61,406 nucleotides of DNA from Pelomyxa schiedti (Eukaryota; Evosea; Pelobiontida; Pelomyxidae). The DNA is taken from the NCBI GenBank assembly GCA_020536535.1, contig JAHLWZ010000725.1, forward strand, positions 1 to 61,406, read 5' to 3'. Below are positions 1 through 12,502 of the stretch, one piece after another. How positions within the stretch are numbered: the stretch's first letter is position 1; each line of letters begins with the position of its first letter. Below the pieces are notes generated by a model that ran no database searches, was not told where the DNA came from, and saw nothing but the letters and a program-made list of their open reading frames with translations. A program made the translations under genes and the position numbers.

Positions 1-2
1 CT

Positions 3-107
3 GCTGAGACCCCCCAGGAACCAATAACCAAGAAAGCACGAGTTGACCCAACTTCAACAAGGAGGAAGCATACCTCTACAAAGAAGCACACCAAAGATAA
101 TCATTAG
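3..107 (+). CDS. 3' end of an unidentified + strand gene (partial)
   Basis: An open + frame enters from the left edge and ends at TAG (105-107). It encodes 34 residues that are strongly basic and Thr/Lys-rich (for example ITKKARVD and TSTKKHTKDNH), resembling a nuclear-localisation-type tail. The next gene points toward it on the other strand and stops at 193, which gives a tail-to-tail arrangement with an 86 bp gap, a spacing common in this window. No domain is visible, so the product cannot be named. The call rests on composition and gene spacing, and a chance open frame of this length is possible. Confidence 0.45.
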   Translation, partial: AETPQEPITKKARVDPTSTRRKHTSTKKHTKDNH

Positions 108-192
108 CCACCCAACCTTCCATCCAACAAGTAGACAATGCCAGACATACCAGTAGTGTGCATTTGGCCAAGTAAAATGTTCATAAATGTTT

Positions 193-1768
193 TCAACTAG
201 AATTTGTTTCTTTTGCAAGTTCTGTTGATTTTGTGGTAGAAGCTGTGGTGGTGGAATGTGTTGGTGGAATCCAGCCCTGTTCAACACAGAATGTAATAAG
301 GGCACTGTGAAGTAATTCCCTATTACACGGTTCGAGGCATAGTAGGTGAGTGGCATTTGGAATGACAACAAGTTGTCCATGTGGAGCGGCTTTGGAGAAT
401 TCCGGGCCGTGGGTCTGTGTATCTTTGGAACCGTTTACCTGTAAAAGTTGATGGATTAATGGAATTATAGAACACGAAAAGTTGGTTACACACAAAAAGA
501 ACCGGACACGATATTCCTCGCAAAAGATTGACGTAGCCCTCAGCCAGCAATTCATGCATAAAGTTGGTGAACTGAGGCCACAGCTTGTAGTCCACTCCAC
601 ACCGCAAAATACCATTGTCTAAGATATCTGCTGGTATATGACTGTAAAAATTCGTAAGTTGAAAACCCTGTCCAATGTTGCAGTTGCAGTCACCTAAAGC
701 TCATTGGTATGAGTTTCCAGAGTAAACTTTCCGGGAGAATAGAGTAGACAGCGCTGATGGAACCAAGCATGAAGCTTGCAGCAGTTCCAGACATATCACT
801 GGATGCGCCACCAACAATGAGGCCGTGGCATAACTCTTTGACGTGAGCATGAGAATTACGAGACAACCAAGTCAATTTGTATAAAGATACCTGGGTAACG
901 TTTTGCAAAGCCTAAAGCCACATATCCTCCCATTGAATAACCAAAAACCTACTTAACATCTAAGAGTGCATGGAAGGTTTGGAATAACGCACAATAGCCT
1001 TTGAGTTGTGGGCGTGATTTCGGATTAATTCGGCGACACAATCCACAGCAGTTTTAAGTGTGAGAGGTTCGCCCAACCGAGAACCATGGGCAGGTAAATC
1101 AGTATTTAGGATATGAAAATATGGTGACCATGCAGGGACTTGGTATAGATTAAATATCCCGCGCCCTGAAAGCGCACCATGCAACATTACCATGGTAACA
1201 GTATGGTCTTGTCCAAACCTGGTAACAAAGGGGTGGTTAGGTAAATATAAAGTGAGACACATGACAGTGCCACTCACTCATCAAAGTGCTTGGAGAAGTC
1301 TATCGCGTTGTGTTGCTTGTAACAAGATTCACAAACGAGAGTCGCAGTATGTGGCTGCATTGGAGCAGCTGCACTACTACTAGTAGTTGTAGCACTAGTA
1401 GTGGTTGCTGAACTTGCAGGAAGCAATAAATACCGCCAACAGCATGTACCACAAAACAAGTTATGACAAGCCTGAAACATGACTTAGTGTTAGGTGAGAA
1501 ATGCTGATACAATAGCATAAAGTGCGGTGGTACTAAATTGAGCAAGGAAAGGGGGAAAAGGTACTTACACTGCAGACCCGTTTCTGAGTGAGCAATCCAA
1601 ATGGACTCGAACACAACTTACATATTGACGACGCTGTGGTTGAAGCACCTTTTGGCAAACAAAACTATTACTATGGCTGTGGCAATAGGGAGCCAAACCC
1701 ACTGGACATTTGATCAACGGTTTTTTGTTTTGGTTTATTCCCAAAAAGGAGGTTGCTTGTTTTTTCAT
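193..1768 (-). CDS. FYVE-like zinc finger / alpha-beta hydrolase fusion protein
   Basis: The N-terminal part has paired Cys/His motifs resembling a FYVE finger: YCHSHSNSF, then RVCSACHNLFCGTCCWRY, then LVCESCY, with a Ser/Thr/Ala-rich insert. A C-terminal alpha/beta hydrolase of the monoglyceride lipase/esterase type follows: oxyanion segment MLHGALSG, nucleophile elbow GYSMGG (Ser), acid NGSKDTQ (Asp) and HATH-like PNATHLLCLE (His), so the triad looks complete. FYVE fingers bind PI3P on endosomes, so a lipase or esterase targeted to endosomal membranes is a reasonable inference. At least five short introns are needed, including GTAAGT at 1621 and 1568 flanking a 15-nt exon (1569-1583) and GTGAGT near 1273. 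The start ATG at 1768 lies only 40 bp downstream of the myotubularin stop. The canonical RRHHC core of FYVE is not conserved, so phosphoinositide binding is uncertain. Confidence 0.7.
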
Positions 1769-1808
1769 GGAAACGAAGATAATAACGGATGGTGTGATAG
1801 GGGAGGAA

Positions 1809-4800
1809 TTAGGGGGAGAACAAGAGCCTCTTGTTGTACCTCAGATAGTAGTCTATCCACAGTGTGAGTGCTATGGGGCTGGTGCACGGTATGAGTGTAT
1901 TTTGTGAGGGTGCGTATCTATCTTGTGTGGTGAAGTCCGCGGCGTGGTGATTTACCCAGCCCCACACGGAAAGTGTTTGCTTTCTGACGTTTTCTTCTTG
2001 TCGCTCCTTCTCGTTGTTACACAAGAACGTTCCTGCTTGTCTGTTAATACTACAGGAGGAGAATAGGGTGTCTAGGCAACCAAAACGACAGTCATTGACG
2101 CTGTCAAGTATAAATACAAGCATAGCATCGTTGAATTGAAACTCTCGCGGGAATTGCCGCTTAATTTGCCAAACGCAGTCAATGAACCTATTCAGGTAAT
2201 TGAGTACGTTTGGGTAATGTTTAAATTGGATTTAGTACAGAAGGAATATTGGGGAGTAATATGTGTCATTATCTGCCGCTACGCCACCAATGCCAACCAT
2301 CTGCCCAAAGCCCGTCCTCTCTTGGAATCTGTTTGATTCCTTTAGTATCCCACTGGTTGTAAGAGAATTAAACCTGTGGCCGAAGCTCACCCAATCCTTT
2401 TCAATCAAAACTTCAAATCCTTGAATTGTTCCTTTGAATAAACATTTAGGTGACTTTAGGATAACAGTGAATGTAACTGTAGTATGGGTCAACCAGAATC
2501 TGCGCCAAAGATGCTACAAGGGCAGTCCGATCAGATCCTTCACTACATATTTTTGTCATTTTTTTTTTTCGAGTGTTATTACGGAGTACCTTCCATGAAT
2601 GTGGACATTTGTGCCATTTGAAAGAAGATGTGCAACAAGTGAAGCACCATTGAGCATCTATAAGAATTCAGACCAGCAAGGATGGGAAATCTACGTACTC
2701 TTGAAACATGCTCGAGCCACTTGGTACGGGCAAGTTCAACTGCCCAATTTGTGGCTTCCAGGCTAAGGCACATATCACACAATTTGTAAAAACTGTCTCG
2801 CACAGCCACGTTACTTAGAAGAGTGAGTGTGCGGACCTGTGTGAGTGAAATGTACCTGGCTCCTTTTTGTAGCAGCTTCTCACCAATTTTATCTTTAGGG
2901 GCATAATCCTTGTCCAGTGGTGAAGTAGTGCCACTTGCAGTGAGCTTGTCACGTTTTTTTTTTGTTACGAACGTGCACTTGGAGTCAACAACAACAACAG
3001 AATCTTGTAAATGTTAACAAAACAAAAGGCAAGTATTGTACTTGCTTGTTTTAATGTTACACCCAGCGATGGCTGTTACTATTCGGTTTTCTTCAAGAGC
3101 TCTTTTTCTATTTGCTATCTACGTATACTGTTATCTTTGGTATTGGTAATTAGTGTTGTACCTTACTACTTCTTATCAAGCAGGCGCCGGTTACGGAATG
3201 AAGCCATGTCAACAAAGGAAATCTTCCCCAAGTGTGGAGTTCTGCATACGTAACCAAGTCGAGATCTGTAACAGACCGAGGTACTAGAAGAATCGGGGGA
3301 TAACTAGCACAGACTTTATAGTCGCTGTTGATCAAGGTTGTGCGCCAGCCAAGAGAATTGTACCTGAAGGAAAGAAAAGTAGAATTCACTTTCAAATTAA
3401 ACCACCTGAGTGTATCTTACCCTTGACGAGCAAATTCAGATTGCATATTGTAGATGTGCCAACCACTTGGACTGTTGGACAGCGGTGTCTTTAGCTCATG
3501 TGGGTATGCGAAACATTCCCGTACTTTGACTCCAAAGCAAACTCTTCTTCTTACTTTGGTCTTATCTCCAAAGGCACTAGGGTTTGCAACAACAACTCCC
3601 AAACCACCACCTACAACTTGAGCGACCATCCGAAAATGATCTGGGGAGAATGCAAAGGTCTCTTTCCTGAGAAAAAGGTTATACTATGCCAATTATGTGG
3701 CAGCACAGATTAACCGTATATCTTTAGTGTAGACATCAATTATATGACTTCCAGGATTTAGCCCAACACCAGATATAGACTGATTTGGTATGCCTACCAT
3801 CTCTTTCTTTTTTGTTGTTGTGGTTTGTTTCACTAAGGAATTATCGGTGAAAACAACTTACTGTGGTTGAGTTAACAAAGGTGAATCTGTAATTTGTCAG
3901 AAGTATTCTTCCAGGTGATGTGACATGTGAGGATCTCCCGTTTGGTAACAGAGCTCCAGGTTGAACTCTGACAGCATTTTCCTGAGCATGTGAGAAAAAA
4001 AAGGGAGTGTGGATTAGTAAGGAAACCGTCTCGTGGAGTATGACTTCACCAGGAAGAGCAGCAAAATCTCTGGCTAGTTCCATACTAGACAGAGGTAACA
4101 CAATACTATCCTGAAAGATGTTCAGCGAAGAACTAAGATGGTATCATACCTGCATACGGAGTCGATAAAACCATAGGGATCTTGATGGATCAGTCAATGT
4201 CAATGTAGTGGGATGTTGTGGGGGACAATCTTTCACAGTTTCAGAAACTGTCACCTCAAGTCCCCAAAGGTAGATGTCAGATTGGAAATATGCCTGAGGA
4301 AAACATTGGGAGATCTGCAGTGATGTTGGATGAACATATTTGGCGGTTTCTTCAACAAACCTGAGCAACAATACTCTCTATTGAAGTAGGTGGGCCATAT
4401 ACTAACGAGCCCAAATTTTCCATCTTTTCATAGGTCTTGCACACTACTGAACCATTCACTCCAGCGCCGTTTGAGGCAAAGGTGGTATCACGTTCAAGGA
4501 TGGCTGAATTCAGGGTGTGAACATACACACTGCTGTGAATCCCATTTACTAGTGCTTGTCGATTGCTGAGGGGAATCTTGTGTAACTCTAGAAGCCCCTA
4601 CCATATCCAATCACTTTTCTGCTTGAAACTCCCTTTGAGTCCGTACCTTGTTCAATTTCGAGGAATAAAACGAAAGCGGCTTGGCTGAATCCAATAATTC
4701 CAAACTAGAGCCAGTTGTCAAAAAGAGTTGTGAATTTTGGTACTTTTTTTAGGGTCAGTTTTCAAATTTTTAAAAAGGTGGATACTTACAGGAGAAAGAT

Positions 4801-6581
4801 CTGACATAGGGCATAGCTTCAGAATTTCATTTATGCACGATTGAATTGTTTGGTCTCCTTGAAGACTGACCATTTTGTACGTCGAGTATTCAGGCAATAT
4901 CACTGCATTTTGTCAATGGATAAGTTTGTCTTTAGGAAATAACCTGTATAAATGGAGGTACTGGAGACTTCAGAATTTTCTTGTACTGTGGAAATAGAAC
5001 CGAAAGGAAGAGTGTTCGCTTCTACAGTTGGCAACTCAGAGAAATATAAGGACTCCTTTCGAAAGTATTTGAGAATGATACCCAAATGTAATTAAATATA
5101 CATGCCTCCCACCACATTGAAGGCACACAAGAACTCAAAGGCTTTCCTCGAGGAAGAATAATTCCCTTGCTTGACTTAAGCCCATATTTCATATGATGCA
5201 CAAGTGGTTTATTGGAATTCAAAACTCCCCAAATAAATTTAACAGCGTCACCTAGATGTAAATTTAGCTAGGCTTTGACGAGTGGCGACGCACCAACTGT
5301 TGTATTTTTATCAAAGACTAGAGTTTTTTTACGCTTAAGCTCCACTAACACAATTTGTACGGAGAAGGATGGTGAAAGGAAGAACATGCAATTACTGGAT
5401 GGAAAAACTATCTCTATTTCATCCTGCAGTATTGATTAGTTCAGGGAGCAAGCCTGACGAGATACAATATCAGCAAGTTCAGTTGAAAAGCTATCCCATG
5501 GTGTATGATACTCTGGGGTACTAATTGGAATGAAAGTTGCTGAATGGTTGAAAATTGATATGTGCAGTGCCCTCTCTGTCAGCTTGATATGATATCATTA
5601 AAACTTCAAAAAAATTTGGCCAGTACCAATTCAAGGGATGTTGGTAGGAATTTTGCATGAGAAGATGCCCCCAATGCACCAATAATGGCTTCCAGTACAG
5701 TGGGCTGAAGGGGTCAATGCGTAAATTGACAAATGTATTTTTGAAATATATATACCACAGAGCTATGCATAGTGCGCCAGTCTTTCACTGCTGCCACTGT
5801 GAGTGAGGTCCGCACCCAAAAAGGGGGAGGTAGGGGTGGGGGTTGTGCAGGGACAGAGTTGTCCCCAGAGGAATGGGAAAATTGGGGTGAAACTCCAATT
5901 GACAGGTGGTCCTGAAAATGGCAAAGTTAATCAGGCAACTCTGAACTTGGAGAGAGGGATACGTTTGGACTTAATTCCAGAGCCATTATTAATTCATTGT
6001 CCTCAAGCCAAATTGGATCATGATCAGGACCATGAATAGCCACTCCCAATCTATTGATGCCATTATGAGGAGTTTTTTTTTGTTTGTTTGTTTTATGTGT
6101 ATGTGTATATTTGGTTGCATCCATAATTGATGGAAAATCAGAGTCGCCAAACTCACGTGTGTATCGGGGGAACTTCCATCGTTTTTGGAGAATTGTAAAG
6201 TGCCATCAGAAGCAACTCCCTAACCGTTGTTCTGTGCTCCGCGTTGAATTCATTTACCTCTCCGCCCGGCATTATGGGAGAAGACGCCCTGAGTCCCCCG
6301 CCGTTTCCCTGAGGCGCAGCAGCAGGCGGCGTCGTCGCGCGAATCAGCGGGGGAGACGGCGAGGACGGCGTCGGCGTAGGGCTCGTGGACAAAATGGCCG
6401 CGCTCGTAGGCGGCGGCGACGAAGCCGTAGAAGACGAAGACGAGAGCGGCGAAGAAGAAGGGACCGGGAGCGACAGTGACGACGCCGAAGCGTGCGGGCG
6501 CGGAAACGACGGAGATGTGTTTGGATCTTGCACTGCAAGAGGACAACATCGCGGGGCAAGCCCTACCCTCACTACTGGCAT
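1809..6581 (-). CDS. Myotubularin-family pseudophosphatase with N-terminal ubiquitin-like and GRAM domains
   Basis: Read in order on the minus strand: a Ser/Pro/Ala-rich N-terminus (6581-6160); a region with two ubiquitin-like/talin-F0-like segments (KKTLVFDKNTTVGA and KYGLKSSKGIILPRGKPL near 5150-5400; KMVSLQGDQTIQSC near 4850); a PH-GRAM core (GRILLTNYRFTFVNST, about 3860-3960); then the myotubularin domain (SEFARQG, WRTTLINSDYKVCASYP, WGRFPLLTWLH, RTKWLEHV, FEVLIEKDWVSFGHRF, FIDCVWQIKRQFPREFQF, LWIDYYLRYN). Myotubularins dephosphorylate PI3P and PI(3,5)P2 through Cys-x5-Arg. Here the loop reads HGSEGSDRT after splicing, with Gly in place of the catalytic Cys, so it is probably an inactive scaffold. 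More than ten introns of 40-70 nt. The start is uncertain: the only in-frame ATG I see in the first exon is at 6581. Stop TAA at 1809-1811. Confidence 0.8.
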
Positions 6582-6960
6582 TCCGTACAGGACGATCTGG
6601 TTATCTGGTTTGCTTTTTCTCTTTGTTTGTTCGGTTTTTTTTCTTCTTTGCCGGGTGCGTTCATCGGCCAATTACCATCAAATATTTCCAGATTGGATGT
6701 TTTCTCAAAACTAGGCAAAGATGCAACCAGGCGAAGTCGCATCAACCCCCACCAAGATCCACAAAACAGGTTCCGAGGGAGGTTTCTAAGTTACTTCTAG
6801 GGGAACCGAATGCGCTTTTAAGTCCCACAACTCGGGAGACGACAAAAACTTACGCCAACAATAAATTACCCCGACGTTGAGCCGAATGTGATCGTCGCTG
6901 TACTTTTTCCTTTTCCTGGAACCAACACCTTAAAATTTTTTTTGAACAAACACCGTTCGA
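6582..6960. promoter_or_regulatory. Shared divergent promoter region, myotubularin (-) / ROCO kinase (+)
   Basis: This 379 bp spacer lies between two divergently oriented starts and must hold both promoters. I see no convincing TATA element or repeat. A pyrimidine-rich tract occupies about 6608-6650, and AT-rich sequence lies just before the ROCO start. Open frames crossing it are compositional only. Confidence 0.4.
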
Positions 6961-9900
6961 ATGTCATCAGCAGCGCAGGTAAATGATGCCACAACCCACA
7001 TTTGATGACACCACAATCTTATTATTCGATATCCAACAGGTTTGGGGTTTGGCGAAACCAGCAAAGGCAAGTACCTCCGGATCTACGTATTCCGCATCTC
7101 CTCGCGTCCAAGATCCAACAACCGTTTCTACAACACCAAAGTGTCCTCGCTGTGTCACAGTGGGTCAAAATCGTGCCAACTTCACCACGCTTCTAGATCG
7201 CCTTGTCGCGATACCAGAACATGCTACTGACGCAGACGCAAACGCAGCGGAGGTGAGAGATATCTCATCTCAACTTGCGAGAATGCTCACGCCGTGCATG
7301 ATTCCTCCCGCTTCAATTTCTGTCGCTATGATTTTTCCTTCCTCTTCCTCAACTTCCTCTGGCGGGTCGGAATCTGCTGCTGCCGCCAGCAGTGCTTCGA
7401 GCTCTTCCAGTGGCGGACTATCTGAATCCTCGGCCTCTATTGGCAGTAGCAGTCCATCTTTGCGAACACAGAGCCCATCTACATCCATAACAAGTTCCAG
7501 TAGTGATAAACCACTGAAACCAGACACAATACAATCTGTGCCAAGGCACTCCCCTGTTACTCGTGGAAAGAAGCTCCGCGAGCACGCAACAGGGGTAATA
7601 AGAGCATTTGGGAGAACTTTTGAGAAATTTGTATGTGCAGCCCATGACGCGCACGAACTGCTACCAGAAGGATTTGCTGTTTTGTATGACAGAAGTGCTG
7701 AGGGAGGTGGTACAAGTGATGAACTTAGAAATGACGGAAATCTGCGACGAAAACGCGCCACCACAGCATCAGTTGCACAGGTATCTGGTCTTAGTGAGGA
7801 GGTAGCCTGGATTCTTGTGCTGACGGCACAATGTGCGCCGGAGTGTCTGCTGGAAGTGTGGTCTTGTGCACCTCACACAACACTCTGTGCAATGAGAATT
7901 CTACTGGACAGCTGCGTTTATAGCAAGGCCATCCGCCACGTTGCAGTTTTGTCTGGAAGGCTTTTGCAACATGTATCAGATAACCTACGGTCATTGCATA
8001 TGCTAGCAGTTTCCGCACATACTCCATTAGCTTGCAGTGCAGCGACACGTGTGAATTCACCTCCAACTCCTACCCGGGCGACATCTCCATCTTCACTTTC
8101 TAGCTCGTCTACACTCTCTTCTCCATCTGGGTCATCCAGTGGATCTGACTCGGGGTCCAGTGTTTCGTCATTTGGTTCTACAAGTTCACTTGGAATGCAA
8201 AAGCCTACTGAGCCGCCTCCGCATCCTACCTCCAAGCCACAGCCCCAATTAAACGTAATGCCAGCACAGCTTGTCTGGCGTTGTTGTGATGTTCTTGCCT
8301 CGTGTGTAGAAATTTTGGGTGGACTACCTGACAGTAGTAAGCTTTATGTTGATGCCATTCAATCGGCCACTGCAACTGTTCTGACATCTTTTTCCACTTC
8401 GCATTCTGTTCTATACAATGGAAGCAGACTTGCGAACCATCTTTTTCGTACACATGGGGTAACTTGGGCATTCTCCCAACAGGACGGTTTCAAAGGCCTC
8501 GCTTATGCTGCCCAGATCAACCCACGAAAATGCGATGTTGAGTACACTGACGAAAAGCTTTGCCAACACTTGATAACGGTACTCACTTCGGGATTGCATC
8601 AAGCCTGTTCTTATAAGTGCACCGACATGGAGGGTGGGACTACATGGCACCACAATGACTCTCTGTATAATGCACACGCTTGCTTGTCACCTGAAGTCAA
8701 CCTCAGTGGGAAAATCTCCCCGCAAGCTTTTGAGATGCTACTGCCTTGCCTGTTTTCCTTTAAATCCATCAATCTCAGCCATAATGGGCTGGATAATCTG
8801 CCAGAAGAGCTTGGTGAATTACAAAACCTTCTTAATATTGATCTTTCACACAACATGCTTGTTAATGTGCCATGTTCATTCTACAAATTGAAACAAGTAG
8901 AACTACTTAATGTGGAGTACAACCGCATTGACCGCATATATCCCTTCTTTGGGCATCACAAAATGAAATTAAAGTTTGGTCATAATCCCCTAAAACAAAT
9001 TCCATTCATGGCAAAGACTTCATGCAAACAACTCAAGTCATATTTACGTGACTTGGATGTGAACTCAAGAGTATGGGACCGAGTAAGACTGTTAGTAGGT
9101 GACTTCTGATTTGTTGCTATTCCTCTTGTTCCTAATACCTTCATAGTTGGTGAAGAAGCAGCTGGAAAGACATCTCTGATAAAGCGCATTCAATACAATA
9201 AATTTCAAAGAGACTCTCTTGCCACTAATGGAATTGAAGTATCACGAAAAAACTTCAATATTGGGGATGGACTGGGCAGTGTCAAGTTTGATTGTTGGGA
9301 TTTTGGTGGCCAGGTTTCTTTCAAGCTAACGCTGTTGGGTTTTTTTTTAAATCGGCAAACAGATTTGCTTTTACCCAACCCACCAATTCTTTTTGTCCTC
9401 AAAGGCACTCTACCTTGTTACATTTGACCTTACTCTTCCGACCGCTTCCACTCGAGTCGACTACTGGCTACAACAAATAGAAGCGAGTGCTGCCAAAGAT
9501 CACGCCCCACCCCCAGTCTTACTTGTTGGTACAAGAGCAGAAGAATTTGAAACACCGGAAGAAGCAGTACGAAGGATAAATGAAATCCAATACCAATTCA
9601 AGAGGAGATTCCACAATATAAAGGTTATTTTAAGTGTGACTCCCAACTCTTCCCTTAACTAATTTCACCTTAGGGAGCTGTTCCTGTGAGCAATAGTACA
9701 GGCTTGGGGATACCATTGCTCAAGACAACGCTTCTCAAAACTGCAAAAGATGCCAAGGTATTATGCCATTTCAGCAACGACAAGTGTTTTTACCGCAGGT
9801 CTCAGATAGTCAATATGGAAATACCTGAGTCTTACCATGTTTTAGCTAAAAAAATTATCTCTTTCCGAAAGAGTAATCCAGAGGCTCACTGCATCACATG

Positions 9901-12337
9901 GACCAAATTTGTAGAACTTGCCGGGACATCAAATATTTTTTGTCCAATAAGCCTGTCCTTAGTGTCTGAATTTCTTACCAAGTTTGTACCACCCTTCATT
10001 TAAAATAATGCCTTATTCTAAAGCAGTGCTGGATACATGCTTCATTTTGAAAATGCTGCACTTCGTGATCTAGTAATATTGGACACTCAAGTATTTCCGT
10101 CCCGTTCACTTCAATGCACTCTTAGCGACAATTAGTGGCTGGTAAACATCATGTCCACAGTGATTTCTTTCACACACGGGTTTGGGAGGAAAGATGGTAT
10201 CTTGAAACAAGACGACTTGAAACAGGTCAGTTCAAATCTTGCCATAAGATATCCCTCTTACAATAATTAAAAACCTTTCCAGCTCTTCAAAGGGATAAGT
10301 AGCACTACCTCCAGCGAATTTGTTGATCTTATGGTAAAGTTTGACATGGCGCATTACCTGGGTGGTCGTGAGGAATCTATCATTGTTCCTTGTCTTCTAC
10401 CAGCAGAGGTCCCCACTTTGCCTCTGTTTGAAGGCTCCTTTGTATTTTATCGAAAATATCGTTTCCTGTTTCTGCCTATGGGGTGTGCAACAATCCATTT
10501 ATGGAAAGGATTCCTTATTTTCGAAATAGGTTTATTGGAAGACTAATGGCACAGGTTCTACACACTGCAGGGATTGAGCTACTTTGTTGTTGGAAATACG
10601 GACTGTTAATCAAAGACTCATCTGGAGCGCAGCAGTGCCTATTTATTTATGACCCTTCCAACATCACTGTAAATGTGGAGGTGAGAACTCTGCGACAGGT
10701 GAGTGGTGAAAGGGACTCTCTACTACGACTCTGTGTTGAACTGATAGGTATGATTTTTTTTTTCAGTCTCTTTCCAAAAATTAAAGCTCAAGTCTTACTG
10801 ACATCTCATGAAAGAAACATTGGCCGAGGGATGTTATCCACGTCTTTTCTTTTCCATGCGCCGGGAGATCCCTTGTAACCATTGTGGAAAAGCAAACTCA
10901 TTTTACTATGAAGATATCGTATCCACTTTCATCTCTGGCCAGAGTTCGATTCAATGTGGATCAGACTCTATTCCAGTATTTATTCCCCTGTTTTAGTGAC
11001 GTATTTACTGTATTAAGGTGCGTTCTCTGGCGCCCGACATAACGTTTTCAGACATCCCAGTTATTGACAACATCAACCTCTTCAAGAAACTTGGGCAAGG
11101 TGGATTTGGCGCTGTGTGTAGAGTAAATTGACTCTTTAGAACTCACTCAACCCCAGGTATATCAAGGGATCTTACCAGGCAGCAACATCTGGGTTGCAGT
11201 GAAGGTAATGATTACAGCATACCGGAGCTCCTCACATTTTTTTTAGGAGCTGCTTGTTCGCCCAGACGACGACAACGTAGAAAAATTCACTCAATTTCAA
11301 CGGGAAGCAGCAGTCATGAACTTCTTCCACCACTACAATCTTGTTTCGTTGCTTGGGGTTTCAATTAGTCCACCTAGAATGATTTTGGTTGCCCGATTCT
11401 GTTCCCCCTCCGTCTCATTTTTTTAAAGGAATATGTGGCGGGAGGGGATTTATTTCAGTTTATTCATCCCCAAGAATACGCCAGTATCAAGCAGGATTCC
11501 TTTCCTTGGTCATATCGTGTTAATATTGCATGCGACATCGCTCGTGGAATGGATTACCTCCAGACAATAAAACCACCAGTTATTCACAGAGGTTTGCTCA
11601 TAATCCCTCCTTCCGCGTAGTACTCTCCTTCACACTTCCTCTTTATTCCCCGCAGCTTTTTTTCTCTGACCATATATAGACCTTAGATCAGCCAACATAT
11701 TCCTAACTGGAACAGAGGCCGGTCCAATTTTCGCCAAAGTTGCTGATTTTGGTGGGTAGTAGTACATCGTACCAGTTTTATTGAGTGTTCTCAGGGTTGA
11801 GCAGAAGGGTATCACAGATGACAGATTCTTTGCCAAATTGGGAATGGTTGGCACCCGAAGTATACTCCACTTCAGCGGCAAGGAAAAACTATGACAGTAG
11901 TGCCGGTTTGTTGCCATTCACGCTTGAGCAAAATAAATTCTTTGAGACTAAAATGACATTCAGATGTGTATAGCTTTGCCCTTATTCTTTGGGAACTTGC
12001 AACCCTGGCTCTTCCCCTATCAGAGTTTTATGAGCACCCGGAATTTTCTGCCAGAACCACCAACTCTGCTGGAAAACAAGTTTCTGTCCTCCGGGTCATA
12101 AAAATTAAGGTACTCTCAGTACCTCAACGATCAATACCTTAAAACCAAAACCAGAAAGCAATTGAAGAAGATGGATTGCGGCCCACACTGTGTGGGCTTC
12201 CCACAGTCCCCACAGGCTTCAATGCCCTTATCACCAAGTGCTGGTCCGGAGTGCCCACCGATAGACCCACGTTTGCTCAGGCCCTAGCCATTCTGACACA
12301 AATCAAAGAAGAGCTGGCTGCTTCTGAGGCAGAATGA
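6961..12337 (+). CDS. ROCO family protein kinase (LRR-Roc-COR-TKL kinase)
   Basis: Domains in order: a long Ser-rich N-terminal region with no recognised fold (to about 8640); leucine-rich repeats (INLSHNGLDNLPEELGELQN, IDLSHNMLVNVP, 8690-9000); a Roc GTPase with Walker A GEEAAGKTSL (after an intron at about 9100-9147), switch motif CWDFGGQ and VGTRAEEF; a COR linker (about 9790-11000); and a complete TKL kinase with glycine loop LGQGGFGAV, Lys in VAVKEL, HRDLRSAN (split by an intron at about 11592-11679), VADFG and WLAPEVY. Stop TGA at 12335. ROCO kinases signal downstream of GTP binding (LRRK2, Dictyostelium Roco4 and GbpC), and all kinase and Roc catalytic motifs look intact. The start may be ATG 6961 with a first intron 6979-7038 (GTAAAT...CAACAG), or ATG 6983 reading through; both are in frame. 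No WD40 tail, unlike the second ROCO gene. Confidence 0.88.
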
Positions 12338-12502
12338 GATAGAGGCAGAAAAAACCTTTTTGTTTGTGTTTTACTCGTCATTTACCGTCGAGGTTAAACT
12401 TGGGTTTTTCCTCAGCACCACTGTTTCTTGGAACAAAAGTTTTTCACCATTCTGTAAAATGCAACTTTTTTTCGGCAGTTTCTGACAAAACCGCAACACA
12501 CA

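Noticed and set aside
6084-6880. Arg-rich plus-strand frames (up to 134 aa) upstream of the first ROCO gene
   Set aside because: They are antisense to the Ser/Pro/Ala-rich first exon of the myotubularin gene and the shared promoter; no motifs.
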